From Linum tenue (Eukaryota; Streptophyta; Magnoliopsida; Malpighiales; Linaceae), in NCBI GenBank assembly GCA_946122785.1, contig CAMGYJ010000007.1, forward strand, positions 4,976,909 to 5,040,908: a DNA stretch of 64,000 nt. Direction: 5' to 3'. The notes beneath the pieces are model-generated. The model saw only the letters and a list, made by a program, of their open reading frames with translations. It ran no database searches and had not been told where the DNA came from. The translations under genes and the position numbers were made by a program. This document shows, piece by piece, positions 36,924 to 48,644 of the stretch. Position 1 is the stretch's first letter, and each line of letters opens with the position of its first letter.

Positions 36924-38694
36924 TCAAGGATTTGATGGGCTCTCTACATGCTTGCTTCCCACGTACTTGGATCCACAGTTTTCCTCGACTAATGGGGACA
37001 ACAGAGTCTCCCCAGCTTTGGCTTCATCGCAGTCAGAGGCCCGGTGGCTCTCGTTGTTGTCGTTGTCGTTGTTGTGGTTGTGGTTTGACTCTGCCCCGCT
37101 GCTGTCGTTGTGGTTCGAGGGATACCTATGTTCAGTATACAAACAGCTGTGAGGATGGACTTCGAAGGCCACCTCTATCCTCCAATCCTGGGAGCGGATC
37201 GCCGAGCTGAACAACGGCTGCTGCATTGCCCGTTTTCTCTCGACGAACTCGTGCAGTGATATTCGACATACGGGGCACGTGGAGTGCTGCTGCAGCCATA
37301 TGTCGATGCAGGTGACGTGGAAGGAGTGCCCGCAGTATGGAAGGATGCGCAGGACGTCGCCCTGGTGATATTCTGCAAGACAAATCGAGCATCTGCGCAC
37401 ACGGACAAAAACAAAAATTTGCATCTCTCGTTAACCTGCCGAGGAACACCGAGGCAAGATCAAGATGAACTAATCCACTAATGGATTCTATAAAGAACAT
37501 TAAAAGAACCCGAATATGACTCCTAGATGGGCATGGTTTCCTCAATTAATCACAAGACAGATCAAATGGTATTCTGAAAACTCAACGAAAGATGGCAGTG
37601 CATAATATTCTGCTAGCAGTTGGCAACTTATCTATACATTAGATTACTACAGCAACCAAACAATGCAAAGTCAACACATTAGTGAAAGGAACTCGGCATA
37701 GCTAGAAGGAACCCATTTTTCTGCATATGAGTGGATTGTTGTTGCAAGTGGAAAGTAAAATACCAGCAAATGAATAGAAAAATTCTGCAACTTTTTCTTT
37801 TCCACGCAATAGCTTACACTATGCATATAGATGTGCCACCAGACAGACAAAGGAATATTGATGAGAGTGCATAGAACAAGTAAAATCTTATCAAGGGATT
37901 TCGACACACCCAACTTTTCCTCTGGACCTTTTTTTTTTTTGTTTTGTTTTGGTAAGGATGAAGTTTTCCTTTGGACCTTAACTCTCCCTCTTTGCATATG
38001 CATCATGAACACCAAGTTGCAGACATGCACAAAGCTCATGAACTAAACCTAAACTGTGAAGTATACAAGGAGTAGAGCATACTGCGCGTCTTCAGTGGCA
38101 GAGAACAACTCGTTGTTGTACTCCTTGGTTGGGAAGTTAGCCACAACTACAGGCTCAATGCCACGATGATACCCTCTCTCCAACTACAAAGCAGAGAGAT
38201 CAATAGCACAACATCAAGATCTTGAACAACGAAGACAGTAATTGGAGGGTTTAAAAGAGAAGTTGGGTGCTCAGCAATAATCCCAGTTTCCCATTTTGAG
38301 AGCAGCAACGTTCTAGTCAATCATAGCAGAGAGAACCCAAATTGAGCACAGAATTGGATTGAAGTTCTTGTCCCTATTAGAATAGCTCTAAATAACCAAA
38401 CAAAGTTCAAACCATACACAGATCCCCGACAGTATTATGAACAAATAAAGAAAGAGGATTGTGCATTTTCCATACAATCAGAAAAGAACCAATGGGTACA
38501 AGAACAGGAACAGTAACAGTCACAGAAATGCTCACAATGTTGAGATCGGATCTGGAAGCAACGGGGAAGGAGCGGCGAGCTGCATTCAAGTGAATTCGAG
38601 CGCAGACAAGACGGGTGCAAACAAAAACTATGAACATAGTGCTCATTGCAAATCCAATCACTGTCATCACCAAATTCATCCCAGATGTAATCAT
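36924..38694 (-). CDS. ATL-type RING-H2 E3 ubiquitin ligase
   Basis: Three exons on the minus strand close to 242 residues: 38536-38694, 38083-38183, 36924-37392. Residues ~5-30 form one transmembrane helix ([19 protein letters not shown]). The RING-H2 finger has the canonical C3H2C3 ligands C88, C91, C107, H109, H112, C115, C126 and C129, with the W119 needed for E2 binding. Between them is a [11 protein letters not shown] segment like the GLD-type box of ATL proteins. The tail is Ser/His/Asn-rich with an [10 protein letters not shown] run. ATLs are membrane-anchored ligases in defence, hormone and carbon/nitrogen responses; the substrate here cannot be told. Splice phases fit exactly (CA|A joins the second and third exon at Gln87). 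Confidence 0.9.
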
Positions 38695-40469
38695 CTTTTT
38701 TTTTTCTTCTTCTGGGTTTTCCCTTTATTTTATTTCCCGGGGGAAAAAACGAGAGGAAATATAATATAGAATGTAAAGAAGCGACCTTTCCCCTCAACCC
38801 GGCAACTGTTCGAAGATGAAAAACGCCAAGCAAGAAGAAAACAAAAGAGGGTCAGTGAAAAAAAGTCCCACAATTCACACTCTCAGTGCCTCTCCAGCAA
38901 CCCAAAGAACCAGTTCCGCATTGAATAAGCAGCAGCGGTGGGAGCAACAACAACTGTTCGTTCCAGCACACAGACTGCGATCGCCATTTTCTCTAAATCT
39001 GACCGCGGTTTGGGGTGAATCGAGAAGAACCCTTTTTTTCTCAACTGAGACCAAATCCAAACATTTCCTCTTCTGGCGAAGCAGCTTTGTTGGCGGAGAA
39101 AGAGGGAGAGGGAGGTTTGAGGGGGGAGGAAGAGTCAATGGAAGAGAGTAAAGTGTAGTTGTGATTGTGATTAGAGATGAGTGAATCGGATTCGATTGGG
39201 CTATTTGTGGAGTTCCCTTTTCCCTCGTTGCCCCCCACTTCTTTTTTCAGAAAGAAGGATTCTGTCTTTGGTAATCTCTGCCTCCGGCGCCATTGCGTAC
39301 CTCAAATTCCAAATCTTTTCCTCGCGGGAGGAAGACAACGACGTTTGAGGGATTGCGAGTGATTTTTCTATTTGGCACCAAATTGTGCGGGTTGGGTGGC
39401 TGAGAACTTGAGATTCCGTTTTCATGGTTTTTGCTTGTTGTTGGGATAGGATCCGGAGGGAAATTTATATTTTCATCCGGAAAGAGCAAAGGAAAAAAAA
39501 AAAAAAACACATTTGTAACTTGTTTGATGAGTTAGTAAATGGTAGAAAAACATATGGACAGAAATTGGAGTGGTTTAAGAAATACGAATTTCAATGATTT
39601 ATTTAATGAATGTATCTAATATATAAATTGTTTTAAAATGAAATTGTTATGGTTGTCAATTCATTAGTGTATCGACAGTTGGTACTATCGAGTTTGATTG
39701 ATATTGAGAAACAAATCAGTTAGAACACTATCAGTGTGAAAAACGGTAGTCAAAACTGGCAAAAAACTTGATGAATAGAAATCTAATTTTGTTTGTAATC
39801 TAATATTTTTAATATTTTATTTAAATATAATGAAGAATATAGATAGGTTATGTAAATGTATAATTCATCTAGTATTCTAGTATCGATGATTTTCTAGCGT
39901 TAGTCAAACAAAAACAAAAAAGGTTTTCCACTTCTTCGTATGTTTTATGAAAACCCCACATAAATCGACATATAAACTAGTTGTACTCCAATCGAATCGA
40001 TACCGCTTACTATACCGACGTAACGGTATAAACCGATTTAACAATCTTGAAACTATCTCATTTTCTATTACACAACTTTCATTATCTAGAAAGAAAATTA
40101 CAATTCAGGCAAACCGCAAAGTGACTTTACCCTTTTCACCAAAACAACTACAATCACAACAAAGCATACTTTGAAATCTTCAAATGCATTCACTTGAGCA
40201 AGAAATCAATTTACAATTATACACAAATTGTAAGAATCACAATTACCCACCTACCCCTTATTTACTAGCCATTGAATTTCCTGAATACATATTGCCCTTC
40301 TACACTCAGTTTTAAGGTACAACAGTTGGAGCCAGAGCTCACTAAACCAGTACTTCTAACTACAGCCGTATAACATCTACAAGAATACAAACAAGTTCTT
40401 GTTCACCAGTCATGCATAGCTCACAACAATGCTAAACTAAAAAATGGTAAACACAAAGAATTCCATCAT
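38695..40469. other. Intergenic, RING-H2 5' flank
   Basis: 38695-39450 is GC-richer promoter/leader-like sequence with several short frames but no recognised protein. 39500-40300 is AT-rich; 39655-40060 includes imperfect words such as cgataccg but no defined element. Then the 3' flank of the coiled-coil gene. Confidence 0.5.
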
Positions 40470-43400
40470 CTATACATATCTGGAGTGTAGGGACTGGAAA
40501 ACGAGACCGGGAGGAGGAATCCCATCCGTCGATCTTCTACCTGGAGGAATCGTTGAGAAGCCTTCAGAAGGAGACATGCGCAACATCAAATCGCCATACC
40601 CAGGACTGACAGCTGGGGATGTGAGAATCCCGTCGGCAGTTCTACCTCCAGGAAATGTCGAGAAGCCTTCTGAAGGAGGCACCCTGAACATCAGATCACC
40701 ATATACAGGACTAACTGGGAATGCAGGGTACACACTTCTACTTGGAGGAAAGCCTGCCTCATCAATCCGTTGCCTCTGCATAGAAGCACCATCAAGATAT
40801 TGTGTGCTGGTAGGCAAATGGTTGTCTGTAGGAAACTTCATCTTGGGGTCTGAGTACTGCGGCATAGCAACAAGTTGATCAATCACTGCTGCTTCTGGAT
40901 TTGTTGAATCTTTTCCAGAATGATAGTTCTTCAAACTTGATCTGGCACGAGCACTGAGGATGTCTGCCCTACTGGGACCCAAGAGCTCGGCATCTAGACT
41001 CGATATTTTATCAAGAGAATGGAAGTCGTTTCCTGCACTTCTGCCCCGTGCCAGTAAATCAGTAGGTAGTCTGAAAAGTCCAGGACATCTTACAGGTATT
41101 TCGCGTATATTGTCCCCAGGTACTGTTGTCAGAAGAGAAGAAAGATCATACGAAGTTCCAACTGGACTGCTAACTACAGCCGGTGGAATCTTGTTGATTT
41201 GCTGTTGTAGTGATTGCTTCGCTTTCTTAAGAGCATCGAGAATCCCCAACTCCTTTGGTGCTTTGTGTGGAACCAGTGCGTGGACTTCACTTTTGCTTTC
41301 AGAAGCTTTCTCTTTGTTGATATCAGTGGCTCCGTTGGATTGGAAGTCACGAGTCAATTGGCTTCCAGGGGCATCATTTATACCGCGTGTCCGTTGATGT
41401 TCATGGGAGCTACTAGAGGGTGAACCCTGGATGTTTGCAAGCTGAGCTTCATTATGCTTACTTTCTACCAAAGAGCAGGCAAAATCAGGACAACGGGATC
41501 CTGAAATAGGTGCAATGCTACTTTCTTGCACCTTCAAGTGCTCCCTGTTTACAGTCTGCTGAAGATTGCCATTAGGCTGGAATTTCGGAAAATCTTCAAC
41601 TTTTGATTTTTCCACGCGGTTGGTTGAAACTTTAGTCCCAGCAGAACGTGGTGGATGTTCGTTAATCTCATACGGAGCTTCCTCAGTAACATCTGAGCGG
41701 CTCCCAGGGTCACAAGAATCCTACAAGTACACGTTCCACAGAGCGATGTCAGGCTAACATATCAAGATCCTATGTGATGATAAGAAGAAATCAAGAAGCA
41801 GGCGCAGCAAAATAGTTTTCCCAGCCAAGTAGGATGAGTAGAAAACATAGCTACAATACAAACAATCCAAGTAAAAGGGTGTGACAGATGAAGATGCTAT
41901 GACAGTCAATTTTCAAATGATGCACATGTAATCCACAAATCAGAAAGAAATTCCAGGGACAAACAGTGGATACAAGCAAAAATTTAAAGACTATTAAATA
42001 GCACAAAATTGAGCACACCATTTCAAATAGTTATGTATTGTTGCGTATGCAAGCTTGATAATTCTCGTCATAATGCTTCTCAAAGGGTATTTTCCCCATT
42101 CAACTACTGCCTGTGAATCCAAGTGTTTTCATTTCCTCTATACTATACTAGAATTCGCCAAGACATATTTACCTCTTAGTTTAACCGTTTCATTGACACC
42201 CATGACCGTACTCTAACTACATGCTCGACGACCGTACTCTTACAATACCCAGTTAATTTTGGTGCTTCATAATGTCAAACTCTTTTACCAGGCAATTTAA
42301 CCAGAGGTGCATAGAGCTAAATTCTATTGAAGATGAGAAAAATAAATATAGACCAAAAATAGTTCTCAGTAGGCTGAAAAGGAGATAGATAGCCAATTAT
42401 TATGGATTGGGTTCAGGAACTAGTGTTTTCTCTTTCCTTGTTGCCATATTATGGATTGAGTCCAGCATGAACAAATTTTCAGTGGGTCTACTAAATAAGT
42501 CTATAGTTACACTCCAATTCCTATCGAAAGCAAACATCTTTATTCTTCAAACAAAAAAGATGATAGCAACCTAATACTTGTCTACAGAAAACCCCAAGTC
42601 ACCAAATGTGCTAGCGAGAAACTATTAGTTCTTTGTACTACGAGGTTTGAGCAGACATACCGCTGTGCTGGAATTTTCTCTGAACTTCTCTTCCCATTCT
42701 CGTTGAGCCATTTCCATATCTTCACATCTTTGTATGAGTTGTAATTGCTGTTCAATGCCATTTTTCATGTCACCAGCTCTGCCAGACAAATGATTCTCAA
42801 GGTCACCACTAGCATTTTGTTTCTTGGACAGAGGAAAAAGAGCAACCTACAGCGGAACTTTGTTATCCCGATACTGAAGCAATGTGGATAAGCTTCTACA
42901 GTTGACTAGGCTAAAGTTACAGAATAACCTACAATCTGTAGGAATTACGACACTCCTAAACCAAAGGAAAAAATGGAAGGCCTATCCAAGAAAATTTTAA
43001 AAGTGAGAACTCCCATTTGAATTTCTTTTTTCCACAAGGAAAAGCTTGATTTCTCGTCTCAAGTTAGTCAAAAGTGATTTTTTGTGGAGGCCACATTAAA
43101 AACAGTTAAGGAGGCAACATTAAAAACCAACAGTTTAGGAGGTAACATTAAAAACCTGAGATTAGCAGCACAATGTATCACACTAAGATGTGTGACAGGG
43201 AAAAAGGCATAAGACATAAGGTATAATTTACGAGCATTAAGCAATTCAGACAAACGAACCTAGTGTCTTTACGTCGTATTTGGCGGCAGGATTTTCCTGG
43301 ATGACGTTTTGGAGAAGAACAAGCAGAAGTAAAGGTGTTACAGCTTCTCAGAGCTGGGTCCTTGCACCCTTTCATCGATCCTGTGCCATCCTTGCTACTC

Positions 43401-44307
43401 TTCCATGACAAGCTTCTGGCAGGAGAAGGGATGAACTTGTCAGAACCTGACCGCTCATCGGACTCACTCTTTTTAGCTTTTGAATTGACAGAACTTTGCC
43501 CTTCCTTAGAACACCCATTAACCAAGCCAAATTCACTTTCATCGTCCTGGTTAGAGCTTGAATCAAACCCCTCAGAAGCATCACTCAATCCATTGCTCAC
43601 CAGAATTGCAAGAACATTAGCCGTTGCCTTTTCAGCCTTCATTCTTTGAACTGAGACAATTCTCAACTGTTCTTCCAGTTCTGCAACCTAGCCAACAAGC
43701 AAAACAAATCATCTAAAAGTACTGTTACAGAATATACATCCAACTTACAACACATAACCAATTTTCACCCATGGAACATGCTAGAGAGTACAAAAAGAGA
43801 CAGCAGGAAGGGAAGACAAAAAAGGAAAGAAAGAAAAAAAAACATACCCTTTTTGCTAGTTCATCAGCTCTCTCTCTTGCAGTCTTGGACACGGATCTTT
43901 CAGACAGCAAGCGTGCCCGGAGGAAGTCTATAGTCATAGTAGAATCCTCCATAGCACAATTGTTGCTACCAAAATACAAGATCGATTAGCGAGTAATCAG
44001 TACAAGAGCATGATGTATAGTATGGAGCAAACAATTAAGAGCACAAATGGATCGATCTACAATCTACAATGCAATAATTGCTTGCCCACGAGTTAATCCG
44101 AGAATTAGCTACATCTACAATGCAATAGTTATTTCTGGAATGAAATTCCATCCAAGAAAGAAGAATTAAAAGGAGAGAACTCCATGAATCAAACCGTCAA
44201 ACACCCAGAAACCTCGGAACTTGATATACTCAAACGGGAAGGTCTTAGAACTAGCACCAGTACCAAGAAGAACCTTACCTCTGAATGTGTTTCACTTGAC
44301 TAGACAT
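40470..44307 (-). CDS. Plant-specific coiled-coil-like protein, unknown function
   Basis: Exons on the minus strand: 44279-44307, 43848-43965, 43260-43687, 42661-42846, 40470-41720. The start MSSQVKHIQSNNCAMEDSTM crosses the first junction in phase. A heptad-like helical region (FLRARLLSERSVSKTARERA then VAELEEQLRIVSVQRMKAEK) is followed by Ser/Lys-rich low complexity, a second helix (IEQQLQLIQRCEDMEMAQRE) and a long disordered tail. I know uncharacterised plant proteins with this N-terminus but no assigned function. The exon 43260-43687 ends in phase 2 whereas 42661-42846 reads open in phase 0, so a small exon in 42847-43259 or another donor is missing from this model; the total (670 codons plus 2 nt) is therefore provisional. 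The last exon contains an internal tandem repeat. Confidence 0.72.
40516..40735 (-). repeat. In-frame ~108-bp tandem repeat in coding exon
   Basis: Two copies encode VYGDLMFRVPPSEGFST and GYGDLMLRMSPSEGFST, each followed by a PGGR/PGRR and a DGI block. The unit is a multiple of three, so the frame is kept. The copies differ at several sites, so it is not recent. Confidence 0.85.
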
Positions 44308-44749
44308 ATTTATTTCATCACGTCAAGCAACTAAGCTCAAAGACAGGAAATTTATCTGTAACCCAGAAGAACCCAGCTCCAGAAGGAGCATTTCCTGTAA
44401 AATCCACAGGCAACTAGGATCAAACAGGGAAGTTGGACGCGATCCACGACAGCTGACTAAGGCAGAGGTGCATTAGTACCTTTTCAGTAGAAAAGCGAAG
44501 AATTGATCATTCCCGGGAGTAGAGGAAGAAGGAACCCTAGTAGTGGCAACTTTAGAGAGGGAGAAAGATGGCATCGGGAAAGAGGAAGAAGAGAAGGAAG
44601 GTTCTTCTTTCTATTTTCACTTTGGACGACCATTTGGGGACACCGGTTTGTTTGGAGGGGCCATCACACCAGCAGCATCCTCGTCGGAGACCTCACACCT
44701 TCCTCTCTAACTCCCCTCTCGCTCTCTTTCCATCATCAACCCAGCTAGG
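44308..44749. other. 5' flank of coiled-coil gene
   Basis: Leader and promoter-like sequence; a purine-rich stretch (44515-44610) with a 73-81-codon frame matches nothing. Ends at the fold-back element. Confidence 0.5.
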
Positions 44750-45738
44750 TGCTCACATGGTGAGATTAAATGCCACATTTTTTAGGTGATTTGGAGAACT
44801 AGGATTTGTTGCTTTTTGAACGAGCTCAAGTAAGAAAAAAGTAGAGAGTCAACTGGGCTGGTCACATATTTCATTCATTTCTCTCCTTTCTACCCTAAAA
44901 ACTTCTTCAACGCCTTTGAATATTTGTTTAGCGCCTATATAAGCCACGGCTAAAGTTGCAAAATAAGAGCTTGAATACCGCTTGTAAATAATCCAAGGAC
45001 TGCATGGTCATTATGTGTAATATTTGTTGTTTTCAAATGTGAGAATACTACTTCGACACTTTTGAATATATGTTCGATGCTTTTGAATATTGTTTGACGC
45101 TTATGTGTGCGTCGAACGGGTACTCAAAAGCACCAAAGAAGTATTCAAAGGCATTGAATAAGTATTCAAACGGGTCGAACCAGTATTCAAAAGCTTCCAA
45201 CAAGTATTCTCATATCTGAGACCAACAAATATTTCACACAAATGAACACGTATTCATAGAGTTCGAACAAATATTCAATAGCGTCGGAGAAATATTCAAA
45301 AGCGTCGAATAAATATTCAGAAGTATCAAACTAGTAATCTCATATCTGAGACCAACAAATATTCACACAAATAAACACATATTAATAGGAGTCGAACAAA
45401 TACTCAAAACGTCGAACTAGTATTCTCATATTTGAGATTAACAAATATTACACACTGACCACGCATTAATAAGCATCTAACAAGTATTCAAAGGCGTTGA
45501 AAAAATATTCAGGGTATTCAAACAAGTTATAAAAAAAATGAGAGTACAAGCGAGATGAAGAAATGGGTAATTAAAAAAAAAGTAGTTGACTTTTGAATAA
45601 TTAAAGAAATGTGGGACAAACTCACTAAAAAGTAGTGTACTCTATACTTTTTTCTTATATAAGCTCATTCAATAAGCAACAAATCCTAGCCCTCTAAATC
45701 AACTAGAAGATATGTCATTCAATCTCAGCATGTGAGCA
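44750..45738. mobile_element. Fold-back element with satellite-like arms
   Basis: The outer ends are tgctcacatg (44750) and catgtgagca (to 45738). The left arm (44750-45115) matches the reverse complement of the right arm (45118-45738) in blocks: tgagatt.aaatg, ctaggatttgttgct, aagaaaaaagta, ttcaacgcctttgaata. Inner parts consist of repeated ~20-bp words. There is no coding capacity and no clear target duplication. Probably a non-autonomous DNA transposon of fold-back or MULE type. Confidence 0.7.
45118..45540. repeat. Higher-order tandem repeat inside fold-back element
   Basis: The base unit is about 20 bp (agcgtcgaacaagtattcaa with variants). A longer phrase with tctcatatctgagaccaaca, then cacaaat.aacac, recurs at ~45205, ~45337 and ~45423 in roughly 90-130-bp steps. 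The left arm carries the same units inverted. Confidence 0.75.
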
Positions 45739-46490
45739 TACGTGCTCACAAAATGATGTGAACACCACAGTAAAATTGCGCATCATGGTCTAACGGACCA
45801 CTTAAATCTTAAATCTCGCCATTTCTTTTTATTTCTTCCGCTTTTGTGTTCATTTTTTTGTTTAGACTTCTAGTGATCGTATACTCTTTTTTTGAATAAC
45901 TACACTAGATTAGGCCAGCCTGTTTGTGATGAAAGTTCGATTCTTTCGTGAACTGTATAAGATGATAATTTCAATACGATTCGATCTATTTGTTCTTAGG
46001 TAACTAGTTCGTGGAGTGAGAACCGGAGCGTGAGCGTGAGAGCGTTTATTTTAGAAGAATTCAATATTGAGAGCGTGATGAAAGTGTCAGTATTATATTG
46101 ATAGTTTTGATTATTTTAATGTAGTGAAGCGCAAAATTTGAAAATAATGTATCAAATACATGGTAGTACTTTTATAACATATATTATATATATATGAATC
46201 TTGTTTATACAATATATGGAGTTCTAAAAGGCATGCATGTAAAATGTTACCAAATTTATTTTCGTACATATACAAAAAAAATTATTTAGCATTACAAGTA
46301 CAACTAATCCATTTACTCTTACTTACAAAATTATCCTTAGAATAATCATTAAATTAATTTTCATTTATACCAAGCAACTTTAAGAAACAATACTAACTCA
46401 TAAGTGCTCCTAAGTTCACTCGTTTTCATCTAATTTATATATGCTACTAATTTTTTAACGACATTATAAATCTTAGTCCATTTTTCTCAA
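45739..46490. other. AT-rich intergenic, no gene seen
   Basis: Contains a TA-rich run near 46180. No coding or RNA signal found. Confidence 0.6.
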
Positions 46491-46970
46491 TAGTTAATTG
46501 GAGAATTGCTTTTGTGGGTTAATTCACAACTCCAGAACTCATCTGCCACCCACCCACCCACTAAACACAAAAAAGAATGTGGTGGGTAGCGAGTCACATT
46601 TATATCAACTTGCTAGTAATCGAGTGGGTCAATTTGAGACTAAAATCTACCCAATCTCTACATTGCCTACCCCTATCCTCTCCTTACTAATTTGCGAAGA
46701 ACTTATTGTAAATGTCAGTCAACTTTTTAATGGTTAATTGAAGAATCGCTTTTACGGTTTAATCCAGAACTCCGCACTCATCCGCCACCCACTCACCCAA
46801 TCCAAAAAAGAATGCGGATTGATAACCAATCACAATTATATCAACTCGCTAATAAGTAATAAGCGAGTAGGTCAATTTAAAACTAAAATTCACCTAATTT
46901 ATGCACTGCCCATCCTACATTCTCCTTACTGTAATCATTCTGCATTTGGCTTCCCTTTATACATAAAATA
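46491..46970. repeat. 240-bp direct tandem duplication (two copies)
   Basis: Copy 1 starts tagttaattggagaattgct at 46491 and copy 2 starts tggttaattgaagaatcgct at 46731. Both run through ccgccacccac-type, aaaaaagaatg and ttatatcaact blocks to tctccttact. They differ at perhaps one base in six, so the duplication is old. Confidence 0.8.
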
Positions 46971-47246
46971 AATTCTTTTTTTCGTTGAATTACATAAAAT
47001 AAATTCGGAACCAACTAGCCCTTTAAAAGTTGAAGCAAAGCATTATGAATTACTACAAGCAAACCTAAAGTTCGCGAACTAAAAAAAAGAAATCGCTCTC
47101 CATTAATGTATAAGTCGCGAATTTTAAACGATTTTCGACAAAATCGCGTTTCCCCGCTCTGGAGCGGAAGTGTCAGCCTTCCTCTCGCGATTTGTGTTAC
47201 CTAAATTTGACTTATTTTATATGAGTAATATTAATTTTAGGACTTT
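46971..47246. other. Intergenic, nothing recognised
   Basis: A short GC island around 47150 (cgctctggagcgg) sits in AT-rich DNA. No gene. Confidence 0.5.
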
Positions 47247-48319
47247 GCTACGGTGACATGCATGTCACGGTGACATGCACTTTTCGGTCGACCTCATATA
47301 GGATCAGGTCGACCTAATCAGTTGTTTCCGTGTAAAAACAGTTTCATGGTGCCTACTTTGGAGATTCATATCTTACAATTGGCTAGATGGAAATTGGAGA
47401 TTAAAGGCTTGTTTTGAAGCTGAAGTGTCCCTCTACACATTAAAGTACTTGGGAGCTCAATAGAAAGTCCAGAAGACCATTTTTGAACCTGACCAAAAGG
47501 CTATGCCAAAACTGGGAAACTGTCTGAAAATGGCTAAGTCTGGCAACGTGTTTGTCAAGCCTACTTTGGAGCTCAATTTGAGAAGCATGGATGCGAGTCA
47601 AGTCCAGGGGCCTCTACCACGTTAAATTACGTATTTTTTTATACAAAGTCAAGGCATTGAATGAAAGATTGAATATCTTTAAGGCTTCAAACAAAAGGCT
47701 CGAAGTTGCTACGAAGGCTGTTTTTCCGGCAGCTTGCTTGTGCTCGAAGTCTTCCAGAAAAACAGCCTTCGTAGCAACTTCGACCTTTTTGTTTGAAGCC
47801 TTAAAGATATCCAATCTTTCATCCAATTCCTTGAATTTGTATAAAAACATACCTAATTTAACGTGGTAGAGGCTCCTAGACTCGACTCGCATTCATGCTT
47901 CTCGAATTGAGCTAAAAAATAGGCTTCACAAACACGTTTCCAGACTTAGCCATTTCTAGGCAGTTTCCCAGTTTTGGCATAGCCTTTTGATGAGGTTCAA
48001 AAATGGTCTTCTGGACTTCCTATCGAGCTCTCAATCACTTCAATATGTAGAGGGACACTCCAGCTTCAAAACAAGTCATTAGTCTTCAATTTCCATCTAG
48101 CCAATTGTATGATATGAAAATCCAAAGTAGGCACCATGAACTGTTTTTACACTGAAACAACATATTAGGTCGACCGGATCCAATATGAGGTCGACCGATC
48201 CTAAATGAGGTCGACCGGATCCTATATGAGGTCGACCGAATTCTAAATGAGGTCAACCTAATCCTAACTGAGGTCGACCGGAAAGTGCAAGTCACCGTGA
48301 CATGCATGTCACTGTAGGC
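47247..48319. mobile_element. Giant hairpin (fold-back) element, ~500-bp arms
   Basis: The left arm (47247-~47730) is, by eye, close to 90% identical to the reverse complement of the right arm (~47762-48319), leaving a loop of about 30 bases. The outer ends are gctacggtgacatgcatgtc and its near complement. The two arms give mirror-image frames of 92 codons on opposite strands, an artefact of the inverted repeat, not genes. The right arm carries extra copies of a ~22-bp unit. It is a fold-back MITE or a locus able to make long double-stranded RNA. Confidence 0.88.
48166..48282. repeat. ~22-bp tandem array with GGTCGACC core
   Basis: Five to six copies of aggtcgaccggatcctaaatg with variants. 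The core GGTCGACC is itself palindromic. The opposite arm holds only about two copies (47286-47320), so the array grew or shrank in one arm only. Confidence 0.88.
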
Positions 48320-48644
48320 ACACCCTTAATTTTATATATTGGGTGTTCATAATTTGTTACTCAATTTTAATAATAAAAAAAGACATTTTAAACAATTTTC
48401 CTTCAAATACATATCGTTATGGATCAACTAGTCGGGATTCAAGTCATAAGACAAATACACGATATGCTTCGATCGCCTGCTGCCCTATCATCTGGTCACC
48501 AACTTCTTTGACCTTCCGGCACTGGGCAGGTGTCAGCCCCCATACATGGTCTTATTACTTTGCTATCCAATTTATCACAGAATATAATATGAATATTGAG
48601 ATACTTGCCCCGACCTACCATCCCATTTTTATGGAATCAACGGT

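Noticed and set aside
40960..41397. 145-codon plus-strand frame
   Set aside because: Antisense of the large last exon of the coiled-coil gene.
44503..44789. Plus-strand frames of 73-81 codons
   Set aside because: They lie in the antisense of the coiled-coil gene's 5' flank and run into the fold-back element; no family match.
47591..47892. Two 92-codon frames on opposite strands with similar proteins
   Set aside because: They are the two arms of one inverted repeat read in mirror image; no family match and no independent coding evidence.
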